A DNA stretch of 64,000 nt, taken from assembly GCA_029817715.1 (NCBI GenBank), contig JARUPY010000395.1:1240001-1304000 (forward strand), written 5' to 3'. How positions within the stretch are numbered: position 1 is the first letter of the stretch; the number at the start of each line of letters is the position of its first letter. The notes under the pieces are model-generated. The model made no database searches, was not told the origin of the DNA, and was given only the letters and a program-made list of their open reading frames with translations. The position numbers and the translations under genes are program-made. Shown here one piece after another: positions 11,440-23,023 of the stretch. The stretch comes from Melastoma dodecandrum (Eukaryota; Streptophyta; Magnoliopsida; Myrtales; Melastomataceae).

Positions 11440-14400
11440 TTAGGCATAATATCGCTTCAGGAACTTTCCGTTGATCGGTCCGACTCGTACTCCATCTTGA
11501 TCAACTATCTTGTAGGCGCCCCCGGTGTAAGCTTATTGGACGACGTATAGGCCATCCCACTTTGATGTGAATTTGCTTCCGGTCTTATGCGTGACGATTA
11601 TGGGTCTTCGCACTGCCAAAAGAAGGTCACTTACTTGAAAGGAGCGATGTCGCACTTTCTTGTTAAAAGACTTTGACATCATTGCTTGATAGCATTCAAT
11701 TCGCTGCTGGGCTTCAAGACGTTTCTCATCCAAAGCTTCTAGTTCCTGTAAGCGTAGTCGCGCATTATCCTCTTGGCAAAGTCCCTCTTGTATGGCTATT
11801 CTCAGCGACGGTATTTGTTGTTCAAGTGGAAGGACCGCTTCAACACCGTAGACCAATGAGTATGGGGTCATTTGAGTCGCAGTTCTGTACGTCGTACGAT
11901 ATGCCCATAAAGCTTCTCCGACTCGTTCATTCCAATCTCTTCTAGCTTTAGCGACCACCTTCTTTAGGAGATTGCACAGCGTCTTATTGGATGCTTCTGC
12001 CAACCCGTTTGCGGCCGCATAATACATGGAAGAGTTATATTGTTTGAAACCAAATTGCTCGCAAAATTTATCCATGGCCTTATTAGAGAAATTCCGGCCA
12101 TTATCAGTAATGATATAGCGAGGCACGCCATAACGAAAAATGATATTATTCTTATTGAAGGTGATCACAGTTTCCTTCTTCACTTCCCGAAAAGATGCAG
12201 CTTCTGCTCATTTTGAGAGATAGTCCGTCGCTGCTAGGATATATGAATGGCCCCCTGACGATTTAGGAGTTATGGGTCTTACAACATCTAACCCCCAGGC
12301 TTCAAATGGCCAAGATGCTACAGTTGGATGAAGTGGCTCGGGAGATTGATGAATGAAGTCAGTGTGAAACTGACAAGCTTGACACTTCTTTGCATATTCC
12401 ATACAATGTTTTACCATTGTTGACCAATAATAGCCCATTCTCTTCAATTGGAAGTGAAGTTTAGGGCCTGATTGATGAGCTCCACAAACTCCAGAATGCG
12501 CCTCTTCTACCGCTCTCAAGGCTTCCTCAACTCCAAGGTATCGCAAGAACACTCCTTCAAAGGATCGTCGGTAGAGAGTATTCTTAAAATATATGAATCG
12601 AGGCGCTCTTCTCCTCACATCCACTTTTTGTCGCGGGTTGTTGGGAAGCTTTCCATGCTCGAGAAAGTCAATGAGTGGTTGTCTCCAATCCTGGACTTCT
12701 ATATTAAAGACGGATACGAGATTAGCTTCGTTCGTTTCCTTCTCATCATGAATTGGCGGAACCACCCATGCTTGACATAACCGGATGCCAACCTCCTTAT
12801 CCACCAAAGTAAGTGCAGAAGCTAGAGATGCCAGGGCATCGGCTTGTGCATTTTCCTTTCTCGGTATATGACTTATTGTAATGTCTGGGAACCACCCTGT
12901 GAGTTTAACCGCATAGTCATGATAAAGCAGAAGCTCTGGCTTGCAAACCTCGTATGTGGATAAAAGTTGATTAATCACAAGCTTGGAGTCTCCATATACC
13001 CTCAAACTATGTACTTGATTATCCATGGCCATTTCTAACCCGAGTATGAGAGCCTGATACTCCGCCATATTATTTGAGCATAACTGAGTGAGGGTATATG
13101 CATAAGGGATTATATCCCCATCGGATGTGATGAAGACAACTCCAGCTCTCGCGCCTCTTTGTGTAGCTGACCCATCAAACAACATTTTCCATGAAGAAGG
13201 GGTATCAACCAACATTACTTCCTCATCGGGCAATTCTTCCGATACTTTCCAATTATCTGGTATAGGATGATCTGCCAAGAAGTCAGCCAAAGCTTGTCCC
13301 TTCACAGCCTTTTGAGGAACATACAAGATCTCAAACTCTTGGAGCATAAGTGCCCATTTCGCGAGACGGCCACACAGAACTGGCCTCGACATTATATATT
13401 TGAGAGGATCTGCTCGTGATATGAGACGAACAGAGTATGCTTGCAGATAATGTCGTAACTTTTGAATGGCGAACATTAAAGCAAGACAGGTCTTTTCAAT
13501 TGGAGAGTAATTCAATTCTGCTCCGGTTAAAGTCCTGTTTAAATAGTATAAAGCATTCTCCTTTCCGTCATCATTCTCTTGGGCTAATAAGACCCCCAAT
13601 GAGGGTTCTTGTGCTACTATATACAATATGAGTGGTTTACCTTGGATTTGTGTACTTAAAACTGGCGGCTTTGATAAATATGGCTTTATACTATTAAAGG
13701 CATTCTTACATGTTTCATCCCATTCAAAAGGGGTATCTTTTTTCAGTAGCCGATGAAACGGATGACATCATTCAACCAAATTCGATATAAATCTTTGGAT
13801 ATATGCGAGTTTCCCCTGAAGGATTTTTAGCTCATGTATATTCCTCGGCTCTGGCATCTTTATAATCGCGTCTATCTTTGACTGGTCGACCTCTATGCCT
13901 CGGTGTCGAACGATGAAGCCAAGAAATTTGCCTAAGGTGACCCCGAATGCACACTTCATGGGATTCATCTTCAGTTGATATTTTCGTAGTCTGTTAAATA
14001 CTTTTCTCAAGTCATTAATATGATCATGCCTTCGTTTGGACTTGACAAGCAAATCATTCACGTAACACTCTACGTTTTTATGTAGCATATCATCGAAGAT
14101 GCATTGCATTGCTCTTTGATAGGTTGCTCCTACTTTCTTCAACCCAAAAGGCATCACCTTATAACAATAGATTCCCTCCGGTGTACGAAAAGCTGTCATT
14201 TCTTCATCTTTTGGATCCATTCGAATTTGGTTATATCCTGACGATCCATCCATAAAACTGAGGGCTTCATAGCCAGTGGTAGCATCTACCACTATCTCAG
14301 TGATCGGAAGAGGAAAATCATCCTTCGGACATGAATTGTTGAGGTCACGGAAGTTAACACAAACGCGAAGTTGACTGTTCTTTTTCTTGACGGGTACAAT

Positions 14401-15828
14401 ATTTGCGATCCATGTTGGGTACTTCACTTCCCGAATGAATCCAGCTTCGATAAGTTTATTGACTTCGGCTTCTATCAGGGGAATCAACTTCGAACGAAAA
14501 CTTCGTTGAGCTTGTTTTATGGGACGAACCCCATGCTTCACAGCTAACTTGTGAACTGCAATTTTTGGGTCAAGGCCGGGCATTTCTTTGTAGCTCCATG
14601 CGAAGATATCTTTGTATTCCTTCAACAACTGAATATATAATTCCTCTTCTCCAGGGCTTAAACTTGCACTGAGGAAAGTGGGACGATGATTCCCTTCTTC
14701 TCCAAGGTCAACTTCCTTCAATTCATCGACGGTGGACTTCTTCCCATCCTCTAATACTTCAGGGGCATCTTCTGCATCATCTTCTTTGTGAGATGTGTCT
14801 TCATCGGCCTCTGAAGTTGTAACATGATAAGAAGCGACACCATCTTCAACATTATCTTGAGATAACTCCTCATTATCATTTGTAGTTATCCATGTCTTCG
14901 TGGTCATTTTTAACACTTCTCCAGTGGTCACCTCCACAACAGTTCGACGCTTCATCCGGGAAGGAATTTTACTACGGAGATCATTTATGTCTTCAATTAT
15001 GACTGGGACGTCTTTCCTCTTGTCCACCCTCTTCCACACCATTCGACTTCTTGGAGTGTCGCCTAACCTTAGTCGCGTAGGTCTCCTAGCATCAGTCCTT
15101 TCTTCTGGGGCACCAAGTCCATAAAATACTGATTTTCGTTCGGACGGGGCTCCAAGTCGATCGAATACCGAAGTTTTCGTCGATTTGGCTGTAGTTTTAT
15201 CATCAGCTTCAATGTATTGAGTTGAAGCCTTCTTCATCTCATTGACGGGCTTAGGAGTATCATACCCAAGACCGAGTTTTGACTTTTGAGTATCACCTCC
15301 TGGATTGGCCTCTTTTGAAGCAGCCCCAAGCGCCTTTAAGTCTTCTGTGTAGCCGGCAGCAGAGATTAACCTGAATGCATTTGGATCAAATCCGTTGGTG
15401 CGCCTGCCAGGTAATGAATCTGGATAGATAATTGCCCCCTGTTTAGGCCGGATAAAACCTTTTAAAGGCGTACTCGTTTGAGCGATTGTCGTCATTTTCG
15501 TCACTGGCCAGTTGAGTTCTTTTGGCACCACTATTTCTTCAGCGTGGCTACTCACGAAAGGTAGTTCCTCAGCTTTTCGGAAGGCTCTTGGAACATAGCG
15601 CAGAATTGGCTTGCTCTGCTTCGTCACATCTTCTGCCTGTATATTTCCAAGCATAATATCAGCTGAAGATTTCTCTTATTGTATGGATGGTATATCTGCA
15701 CTTAATTCTTTTAGAGTATTTTTTACGATAGGCTTTAAGTTTGATGCCTCCACATGTACACTCTTGTTCAAGTAAAACTTGGCGTCGGCAAAGTATGACT
15801 CCTCCTCTATAAAGGGCTTAACATCCGC
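11440..15828 (-). pseudogene. gypsy pol: reverse transcriptase, RNase H and integrase
   Basis: This continues the gag-protease frame. RT shows KKKNSQLRVCVNFRDLN, PLPITEIVVDATTG and LSFMDGSSGYNQI. Its catalytic box reads YVND at about 14055, where active enzymes have YVDD. A retroviral-like RNase H follows, then a second RNase H (MLFDGSATQRGARAG, NNMAEYQALILGLEMA, VYGDSKLVINQL, ENAQADALASLAS). Integrase has the zinc-binding part (CQACQFH), GLDVVRPI, TDNGRNF and LAEASNKT. The frame stays open except for nonsense codons near 15676 (TAA), 13768 (TGA), 12208 (TGA, at the usual Trp after DYLSK) and 11533 (TAA), and ends naturally at 11440-11442. No frameshift was found in this part. Confidence 0.9.
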
Positions 15829-18642
15829 TCATACTGTACATGACACTCTGTCCTTGATAAACTTGAAGCATTGATGAAGTGTTGATGCGACGACTCCATA
15901 TTCGTGCATCCATGGTCGACCTAGCAACATATTATAGGTCGTCCTTGAATCGATAACATAGAATGTCGTACAAGATTCCATGTCATCTATTGTAAGAGAA
16001 AGGCAAATTTTTCCTATGGCTCGTTCTCCGCCTTGGTTAAATTCCTGAATTATCAACCGACTACTTGAGAGATCATCCACTCCCAAGCCAATATCCTTCA
16101 AAGTTTTTGATGAAATGATATTGACTGTCGAACCTGGGTGAATCAGGATGCGATTAACCTCTGTGCCACATGTATATCCAGACACAAATAATGGTCGATT
16201 GTGTGACTTGTGGCCCACGGGAAGATCTTCATCAGAAAACGTGATAATAGGACAATTCTCCTTCACCTTTTCCACTGACATTGTTGTAGAACTTTCCGGG
16301 AAGCCAACCTTTGGATTGGACTGCTCCTTTTCCATGTCAATATGGTGACAACTTCTGGACAAAGTCGCAAGCCTTTGAAATTTTTTAGGGAAGAAATCCC
16401 ACACCGTGATTGGAGATGGCTTCTTCAAGGTTATTTCAATATCAGGCTTTCGCTTATCTACAACCTCCCTAGAGTTTGCCTTCATATTTCCTTTTTTAAA
16501 AACTCTTGGTCGAATAGGAGGTTTCTTCTCTTGAGGCTTCAAAGTCTTTCTTCGGTTCCTTCTACGTGTTACCAAAGTCCAACCTTCCTCATCATGAATC
16601 GCCTCATGGCCAATTGCACAGCTTGACATCTTAACGTCCTGACTATCATCTAGTTCCACTTTCGAACAATGGAAAGCAGCCATCTCATCAAAGCTAAATG
16701 ACCCGAAGATAATATTGGATGCGTTCGAACTTGCTACGTCCACCAGATTCGAGGAAACCATCGACCCTAAGTCAATCTTGTTATCTCGGGCAAGTTTCAT
16801 AACCTTCTCTTTGAAGATAAAACACTTCTCAATAGGATGACCCAGAACACGGTGATACTTGCAAAAGTTTGGATCTCCCGCTCGACTCGCTTGTTGTGGG
16901 CATTTCGACGGAGGGAGTTCAATCATTTTAACAGACAAAAGAAAGTCAAATATATCCGCAACATCTGAATCTAGGAAAGGATATTGCTTATTCTGCCTTT
17001 CCTCCAGAGTCGGTCGCCTCTTCTCTGTCTGAGGAGTTGCTGGAGCATGGGTTGAAGTGCTTGATTGTCCTTTCTCCTTCGCATTTGGGACCTTGACAGG
17101 AACAACATCGGTGGCCAGCACTTGTTTCTTGCTATCCTTGAAGGCAGGCTTGCCTCCAGTTCTATTAACTGGTTTTCCTGTTCCTTTGGATGGCTCGGGT
17201 ACCGGAAGATCTCCCACACCAACTCCTACAAAGCTCAACTCCATATCATGTGCTCTTGTAGCTAATTCCTCAAAAGACCGAGGTTTGATCCCTTGTAGGA
17301 TATAGCGAAACCTCTAAAGCATTCATTGAATGCACATATCTATTGACGTCGCCTCCGATAAGCGATTACTACAGTTTAGACTTAGGTTTCTCCATCTTTG
17401 TATATAATCAACGACGGGCTCACCTTCCCATTGACGAGTGTTAGTGAGTTCTATCATGCTCACCACACGCCTCGTGCTATAAAAGCGGTTCAGGAATTCT
17501 CTTTCCAACTGCTCCCAACTCTCAATACTTCCTGGTTTTATGTCGATATACCAGTCAAAAGCATTTCCCTTCAAGGAGCAGACGAACTGTTTGACCATCA
17601 AGTCTCCATCTGTACTAGCATTGTTGCAAGTCTCGACAAAATGAGCCACATGTTGCCTTGGATTCCCCTTCCCATCAAATTGTTGGAAGTATGGGGGATG
17701 ATAACCCATTGGCATGCTCAAGTTTTTGATTCTTTGGCTGTACGGCTTATTGTATGCCAAAGGTGTCGCATACTTTCCCTCAAGTTCATCCTTGAGAGCC
17801 TCTTGTATTAGCTCTTTCATTGCTCTAGTTGAGACTGGAGCATCAACATAGATAGATACAGGCTCCGGTGAATCATCCACGTTCAGCACATTCTTGCCTT
17901 TATCCTTGCCTATGTGAGAACCTCCTTCATTAGATGTTCTTCTAGACTCTTTATTCTCGAGCCTGCTTATGACATACTCAAGTTGTTGATCCTTGTCCCT
18001 CATGGATTTCGTCATCGCTTCAACTGCTTTGGCAAGAGACGCAACTTGGTCTTCCAATGATGGGGTATTAGCCATCATAACTGGCATAATTTCATCTAAC
18101 TTTTCAGTTAGATCAACCTCGCTGACGCTTCGAGATTGATTTGGTGAGGAGTGCTCCGATAAACTATCATGAAAGCTTGGCAGAGGAATTGGTGACATAT
18201 TGCCTCTATTCGGTGGCGTCCTTCCGGCGATCTCCCTGCAGGATGGAATAGATCGGGGGATGTCTTCTATCTCCTCCATTTGCTTGCGTGTTTTGGCCAT
18301 TGATTCAGCAAAGCTCCACTGTGGAGTGTAGTCTGATGAAGAATCCTCAAGAAGAGAGACACTTGATAAGTTGTTGAAGAAACCACCCAAATGAGTCGGT
18401 GATATGGAACCCTTGCTGAGAAGGCTTCTTTCAGTAACCTCCTTGTATGATAGAGGTGAATTTGGAGAGATGGATCATAGAATCGCCTCCGTCTCCTTAT
18501 ATATGTCAGTAATAGGTCTGGTCTTGATGAAGTTCACGGAACCAGGCGATAAAAAGCTTTCAGACGACTGAGAGGGAAAACCAACTTGCTGATCATTCAC
18601 AGCATCGATGGAGTTCTTCAGCATGATCATCTTCGAAGTCAT
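15829..18642 (-). pseudogene. gypsy gag and aspartic protease
   Basis: I chose the start at the ATG at 18642 (MTSKMIMLKNS), about 40 bases inside the primer site. Gag has the capsid-type core (HVAHFVETCNN, GNAFDWYIDIKPGSIESW, LEREFLNRFYSTRR) and a Cys-His segment CKYHRVLGHPIEKC. Protease follows near 16140, where the active-site triad region reads LIHPGSTVNII; the family has Asp where His stands. The flap and downstream LLGRPWMHEYG are present. Nonsense codons lie near 18468, 17323, 17311 and 15829, all in the same frame as pol. The first two-thirds of the polyprotein therefore keeps its phase but cannot be translated whole. Confidence 0.9.
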
Positions 18643-18704
18643 CTGGATACTTAAATGTAAAGAGATGAGAGGTAGAGACTGTCTCACTGGGCATGCCAGA
18701 AATT

Positions 18705-20156
18705 TGTTGACGTAAAAAAAAATCTCACGGTCCGTATAGAGACCGGAAGCAACGTACAAATTGTCGTATTGCGAAATAGCAGGTTCAATCTCTAGTCACG
18801 GACAAAGCACGTGAGTCCTCTGATTCTATACTCGTAAGATATCCGAAATATAGATGGGCTGAGGCTCTGGCAAACATCTGCTGGAGCTTTAGGGAGATAT
18901 GTTGATGAAGACGCTGGAGCTGCAAAGCTTGATCCATCGGGTCTTCAGAAACGGCGAAGATCTCCAAGGCTGTAGAAGCTTGATTTGGATAGTCTTCCGA
19001 GGATGGGCGAAGAACACCAGGGCTGTTGTAGAAGCTTGATCTAGAGAGTCTTCTGACGATGGGCGAAGAACACCAGGGCTGTTGTAGAAGCTTGATCAGG
19101 AGCACTTCGTCGTCGATCAAGTGAGGAAAAGATGCTCGAAAACTTCGCTATCAAAGGAGCTCCTCACTCTTGAAGTTATCGAGGCCTGTGGATTTTATCG
19201 AACAAAACTTGAGGGAGAGATGTTGTCGACAGAGGAATATAGCCGCAGTCAGGAAAAATATTGTTGTGTGTAGAATATGACCGCTGGGAAAATATAACTC
19301 CAAGGATAATATACCACCACGAGAATCTCGTCGTCCTGCTATGGGACCTTCAGAGATAAACCCGTTCCTCTTCGGAGATAAACTTGCAGAGGGGCCTTCG
19401 GAGATATACCCGCTATGGGGCCTTCGGAGATAAACCCGCAACAGGGGCCTTCGGAAATAAACCCGCAAGAGGGGCCTTCGGAAATATACCCGCTATGGGG
19501 CCTTCGGAGATAAATCCGCTATGGGGCCTTCGGAGATATACCTGCTATGGGGCCTTCGGAGATAAACCCGCTATGGGGCCTTCGGAGATAAACCCGCAAG
19601 AGGGGCCTTCGCCACCGCACCACCCACCGAGGTGCCTTCGCCGCACCACCCACTGAGGGGTCTTCAAAAATAACTAGAACCTCTTTATAACCTAATGGGG
19701 CTTAAGAGAATAAGAGAGAAAAGAGAATTTTGTGTCTTTATGGGGGGGGTGAGACTCCCTTTATATAGGAGTTGAAGGAGCCTTGGGTGCCCTCTCTTTC
19801 CAATGTGGGACAAAGAGTCATGGGCTTAAAGGCCATATTGGGCCGACATTTGGATTGGATCGAAGTTTGAATGGGCCTATATATGGGCTAAACCCAGATC
19901 ATTTTATAATTGGGTTAGGCTTAATTGGGCTAGCATATGGGCTGAGCCATAATTTTAAAACCCAATAATAAATGGGTTGGGCTTGAAATTTTTTATAATA
20001 TCAGGCCCGTGTATTATATTTACACTAAGATATAAGTGCAAAATATTTCACATCGTGATGTCTTATAATATAAAGACAATCAATCATATTCAGCCATAAT
20101 ATATGGTTTGGGCCGAATGACATTATTTTGACATCAAGAAAATTTCAATATCTATA
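18705..20156 (-). repeat. 5' LTR of the Tat-like gypsy element
   Basis: Starts TGTTGACG and ends TCTATA, where the partner has TCTACA, so the terminal CA has mutated (1,452 bases). Substitutions against 8718-10118 are scattered at a few per cent by eye. Confidence 0.9.
19332..19612 (+). repeat. LTR minisatellite, second copy
   Basis: About 10-11 units of the same 26-base repeat as at 9351-9605. Its unit order and copy number differ from the other LTR, so it has changed since insertion or by recombination. Confidence 0.9.
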
Positions 20157-20161
20157 GAAAC

Positions 20162-20625
20162 CTTATTTATAGGATCAAATCTTGGACGGCATGACTAGAA
20201 TTCATCTAGAGTGCTCGAAAAACTCAAACTTAAAGTCAAGGATGAAGCCATACGTCAAAATAGAGTCACTATATGAGCACTAACGCGAGAATCTTTGAGT
20301 CTTCACCGGTCTAATAGCTTGAGAACATTGCTCTTCATAGAATTAATCACATCTTTGAGTGAGGTTCGTCTCTAATTGCATACTATTCATTCTGCTCTTG
20401 ATCGAGTCAAAGAGTGACATTATGATTTTTAAAAAATATTTCAAATTTTAAAAAACCAAAATCAATTCAAACTATATGGCAAACTATTAATAGGCTCCCT
20501 TAAAATTTTAGACAATAGAAAAGGAATTTTGGGAAATCTCCCTTTAAAATTTACATGAACTTGTTAGTCTAATTATTTATTTGAACATTAAGAAAAAAAA
20601 AGTTAGTGTAAAAAGGAACGTAATC
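20162..20625. other. Short intergenic stretch
   Basis: This lies between the gypsy element and the CNL 3' end. Nothing recognisable; it may include the 3' untranslated region of the truncated CNL gene. Confidence 0.5.
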
Positions 20626-21161
20626 TTAATCCAAAATATCAAGACGTGGGATGAGTTGGAGGAGGGGCCAATATTCCCCTTTTGGCTTCGAGCATTTCTC
20701 CTTCAACAACGGACAGCCTCGAACGTAGAGCCACTCCAAGGAGTCGGGAAGTCCGTCGTCCGGCAACTGTCTCAGCCTCGGAACATTATCGATCCGCAGG
20801 GACTGAAAGGAGGTGAGGCAAGCTCCGAATCCGCCGGCTATCGTCTCCAACTTCTCCATTTTCCGAATGGTCAAAAAGACAAGGGACGAAGGGAGGCAAT
20901 GCCAGTCTCTGTCAGGAGGAAAGCACTCCATCTCATCTACGTATTCCATTCTTCCCACGATCCTCAATCCTCGTAGGGTGGTGAGACCCCTCAACCCCCA
21001 CTCCCCGATCGGTTGATTTAGCTTCCGGCATCCCGCTATCCAAAGCCTTTCCAGATTCGGGGGAAGGCCTCCTCTCGGTAAGCTTGTGATGCCCTCACAG
21101 TCACGAATAGATAGTTCTTGGAGGGAGGTGAGGTGGTGCATGTAATGAGGAAAAGACTTCA
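20626..21161 (-). pseudogene. 3' end (C-terminal LRRs) of a second CNL gene
   Basis: An open frame of about 180 codons ends in a natural-looking stop at 20626. It contains LRR units such as TSLQELSIRDCEGITSLP, LPPNLERLWIAGCRKL, TSFQSLRIDNVPRLRQLP and DSLEWLYVRGCPLL, typical of the last repeats of RPP13-like CNL proteins. The LRR reading stops abruptly at 21161, where an unclassified repeat begins, so everything upstream (coiled coil, NB-ARC, earlier LRRs) is missing. It is not the tail of the gene at 1-3436, since both run leftward and that one lies downstream of this end. Confidence 0.85.
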
Positions 21162-21850
21162 TGTTGCGGGTGGATTCCCTTTCCGGTTCCATTTAAAATG
21201 AATATTCTCCCTTGACGATAAGGCTTCGGATTTTGAAAATGTGTCGGAGTCGCCACCAACTTATTTTAAGTTCAAGTTAGAAAAACTATAGAGATTCGTC
21301 AAGGTTCAGGAATTAGGGATTAATTAATCGCATGCATTACAAAGAAAATGGAGGCTTTAATCGTGTGATTCCGATGTTCGATTTATTTAAGCTCGGTTTT
21401 AGAAAACAGAAGTCGTTTGATATATAAAAAATGATCTCGAGCTCAATAACGCTTAAAATGTCTACGTGAATCATTCTTTAAAAAAATATTTCTTAAAAAT
21501 TGATTTCGGGCAAAACACAAGTAACATAAATTGATTAATGCCCTTAACAGTTCCTACGCCGAAGTAAATTCAAGGGAGAACCGGGTGTCGTACCATTTCT
21601 CGCTCTCTATAGAACGCCCTCGTTAGCGTTTGTACCTCACGGTGCTGATTTGAAATAGGTTAACAGCGAACCTGGCGAGCTGCTGATGCCGTAACGTTAG
21701 TAAGCGCGAAGCCATTTTCAGAGGGTCTTGATCTTCGAGAATCCAGATAATCCCTCGAATACTTCGTTATCTTGAACGCGTCGAATGGGGTGCGTGCCTT
21801 GGTTGTCCGCAAGGCACGCCCCCGAGATACCTGCATAAGTACCAAATAAA
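21162..21850 (+). repeat. Unclassified interspersed repeat, copy 1 (parts A and B close together)
   Basis: Part A, 21162-21330, begins TGTTGCGGGTGGATTCC and holds GGAGTCGCCACCAACTT. Part B, about 21785-21835, contains a hairpin-like block, GTGCGTGCCTTGG and CAAGGCACGC. Both recur in the same order at 47196-47375 and 51121-51170. The TG start and the GAGTCGCCAC block suggest a plant LTR retrotransposon (LARD-type), but I did not find its right end or coding capacity. It cuts the CNL fragment at 21161. Confidence 0.6.
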
Positions 21851-23023
21851 CGAAATAAACCGTTCGAGACAGGATTAATTGAAAAAAAAACAACTTGCAA
21901 TAATACGAATTCTGAATAGATAACGGTTAAAGTTATGTTATAAGGCAATTGGCATAAAAAAAAGATTAAAAACTTTTTTAAGAAAATGAGGTTTAAAAAT
22001 ATCAAAAAGGATTTGAAAGTATGGAATGATTAAAATGTTTATTAAGGTAAGCCAACATGATAAATTAAGTTAACAAGCCTCAAAAAAGTAAAATAAATTC
22101 ATCTCACTTACACATATTGCAAAATAATAATAATAATAAAAGATGATAATAATAAAACAAAAGAAAAAGAAAAAAATGAAGCCAACGATCAATCGTACAA
22201 TAAATGAAAATAAAAACATTACCTCCTACCCTGGTGAGAACCGACAACCCCGATTGCTTCGCCTGAAAATGGGTTAGTCCTCGTTCGGCAAGGGGCTGAG
22301 ACTTTGAAAGGCGGTAGATCCGAATGCTGATGCAACACGAAGAGCAGGAATACGCTGGGATTTGAAGCCACCGGATCCGAGGACGCTAGAAGGGTGTGGG
22401 TTCTGAGTCTCCCTCCACGAGCTTGGGGCGTGGGTCCTGAAGGCTGACTCGCCGATGACCGGAATCGGGTCTGAGGGACTCCGACATCGCTGTCGTTCCT
22501 TTAGGACTTGGTGGCGGTGATGGCACGGGTAGGTTGCTGGTGACGTCGGAGGACGAGGTGGAGTCGCCGCTGTCGGATCTCAAGATGCCGGAGAGTGGCG
22601 TACATTCGCTGTTGTTAAATCTGAAAAGTCGGTGAGAGACGACTGGTGCGAGGAGAGGCTGCTGAAAGGCTGGTGGGGCCAGGACAGCCGCCTTCATGGT
22701 CGGCGAAGTCGAGGCTGGAGATGGTGAAGAAGACGCTGCTCCATCGTTACTAACCGTGGGTTCTTGGAAGCCAAGACCGGAGAGAGGGCACGCCTTGGGA
22801 GCTCGTGTAGTCATCAGTCGATGCAGGACTTGGAGCCGTCGCTGGCGTGTCAGACTCTGGTTAGCGAAGGCGGGTCATATTTAAATCACATGACATTGCA
22901 CATATCATATATGAAAAATCTTAAATAAAATGACGTGCCTACATCGAAATGATGTCATCTAGTCGAAGGTCATATGTTCTATTGATCGGGTACAATTACT
23001 TGCCTTTATGTCATAAAGTAGCA
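21851..23023. other. AT-rich DNA then a GC-rich block, identity unknown
   Basis: 21851-22240 is AT-rich. 22240-22884 is GC-rich and carries a 142-codon minus-strand frame (22386-22814) rich in Ser, Pro and Thr with no recognised domain. It may be an untranslated or leader part of the repeat that begins at 21162. I would not call a gene. Confidence 0.4.

Larger units (their letters stand above)
8713..20161 (-). mobile_element. Ty3/gypsy LTR retrotransposon, Tat-like lineage, with 5-bp target duplication
   Basis: The element spans 8718-20156 and is flanked by GAAAC at 8713-8717 and 20157-20161. Coding runs on the minus strand, so the right LTR is the 5' one. Order: 5' LTR (18705-20156), a primer-site candidate starting TGGCATGCCC at about 18698, gag-protease-RT-RNaseH-integrase in one frame (18642 to 11440), an antisense ORF (10372-11095, plus strand), a polypurine tract (AAAGTGGGGGCATT on the minus strand, just outside 10118), then the 3' LTR (8718-10118). 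A second, host-like RNase H domain and an antisense ORF after pol are known traits of Tat elements. It cannot be autonomous: eight nonsense codons and two lost catalytic aspartates are visible. Confidence 0.93.

Noticed and set aside
1..21161. One CNL gene split by the gypsy element, with its tail at 20626-21161
   Set aside because: Both pieces read leftward, so the tail at 20.6 kb lies upstream of the N-terminus at 3.4 kb and must come from another gene copy.
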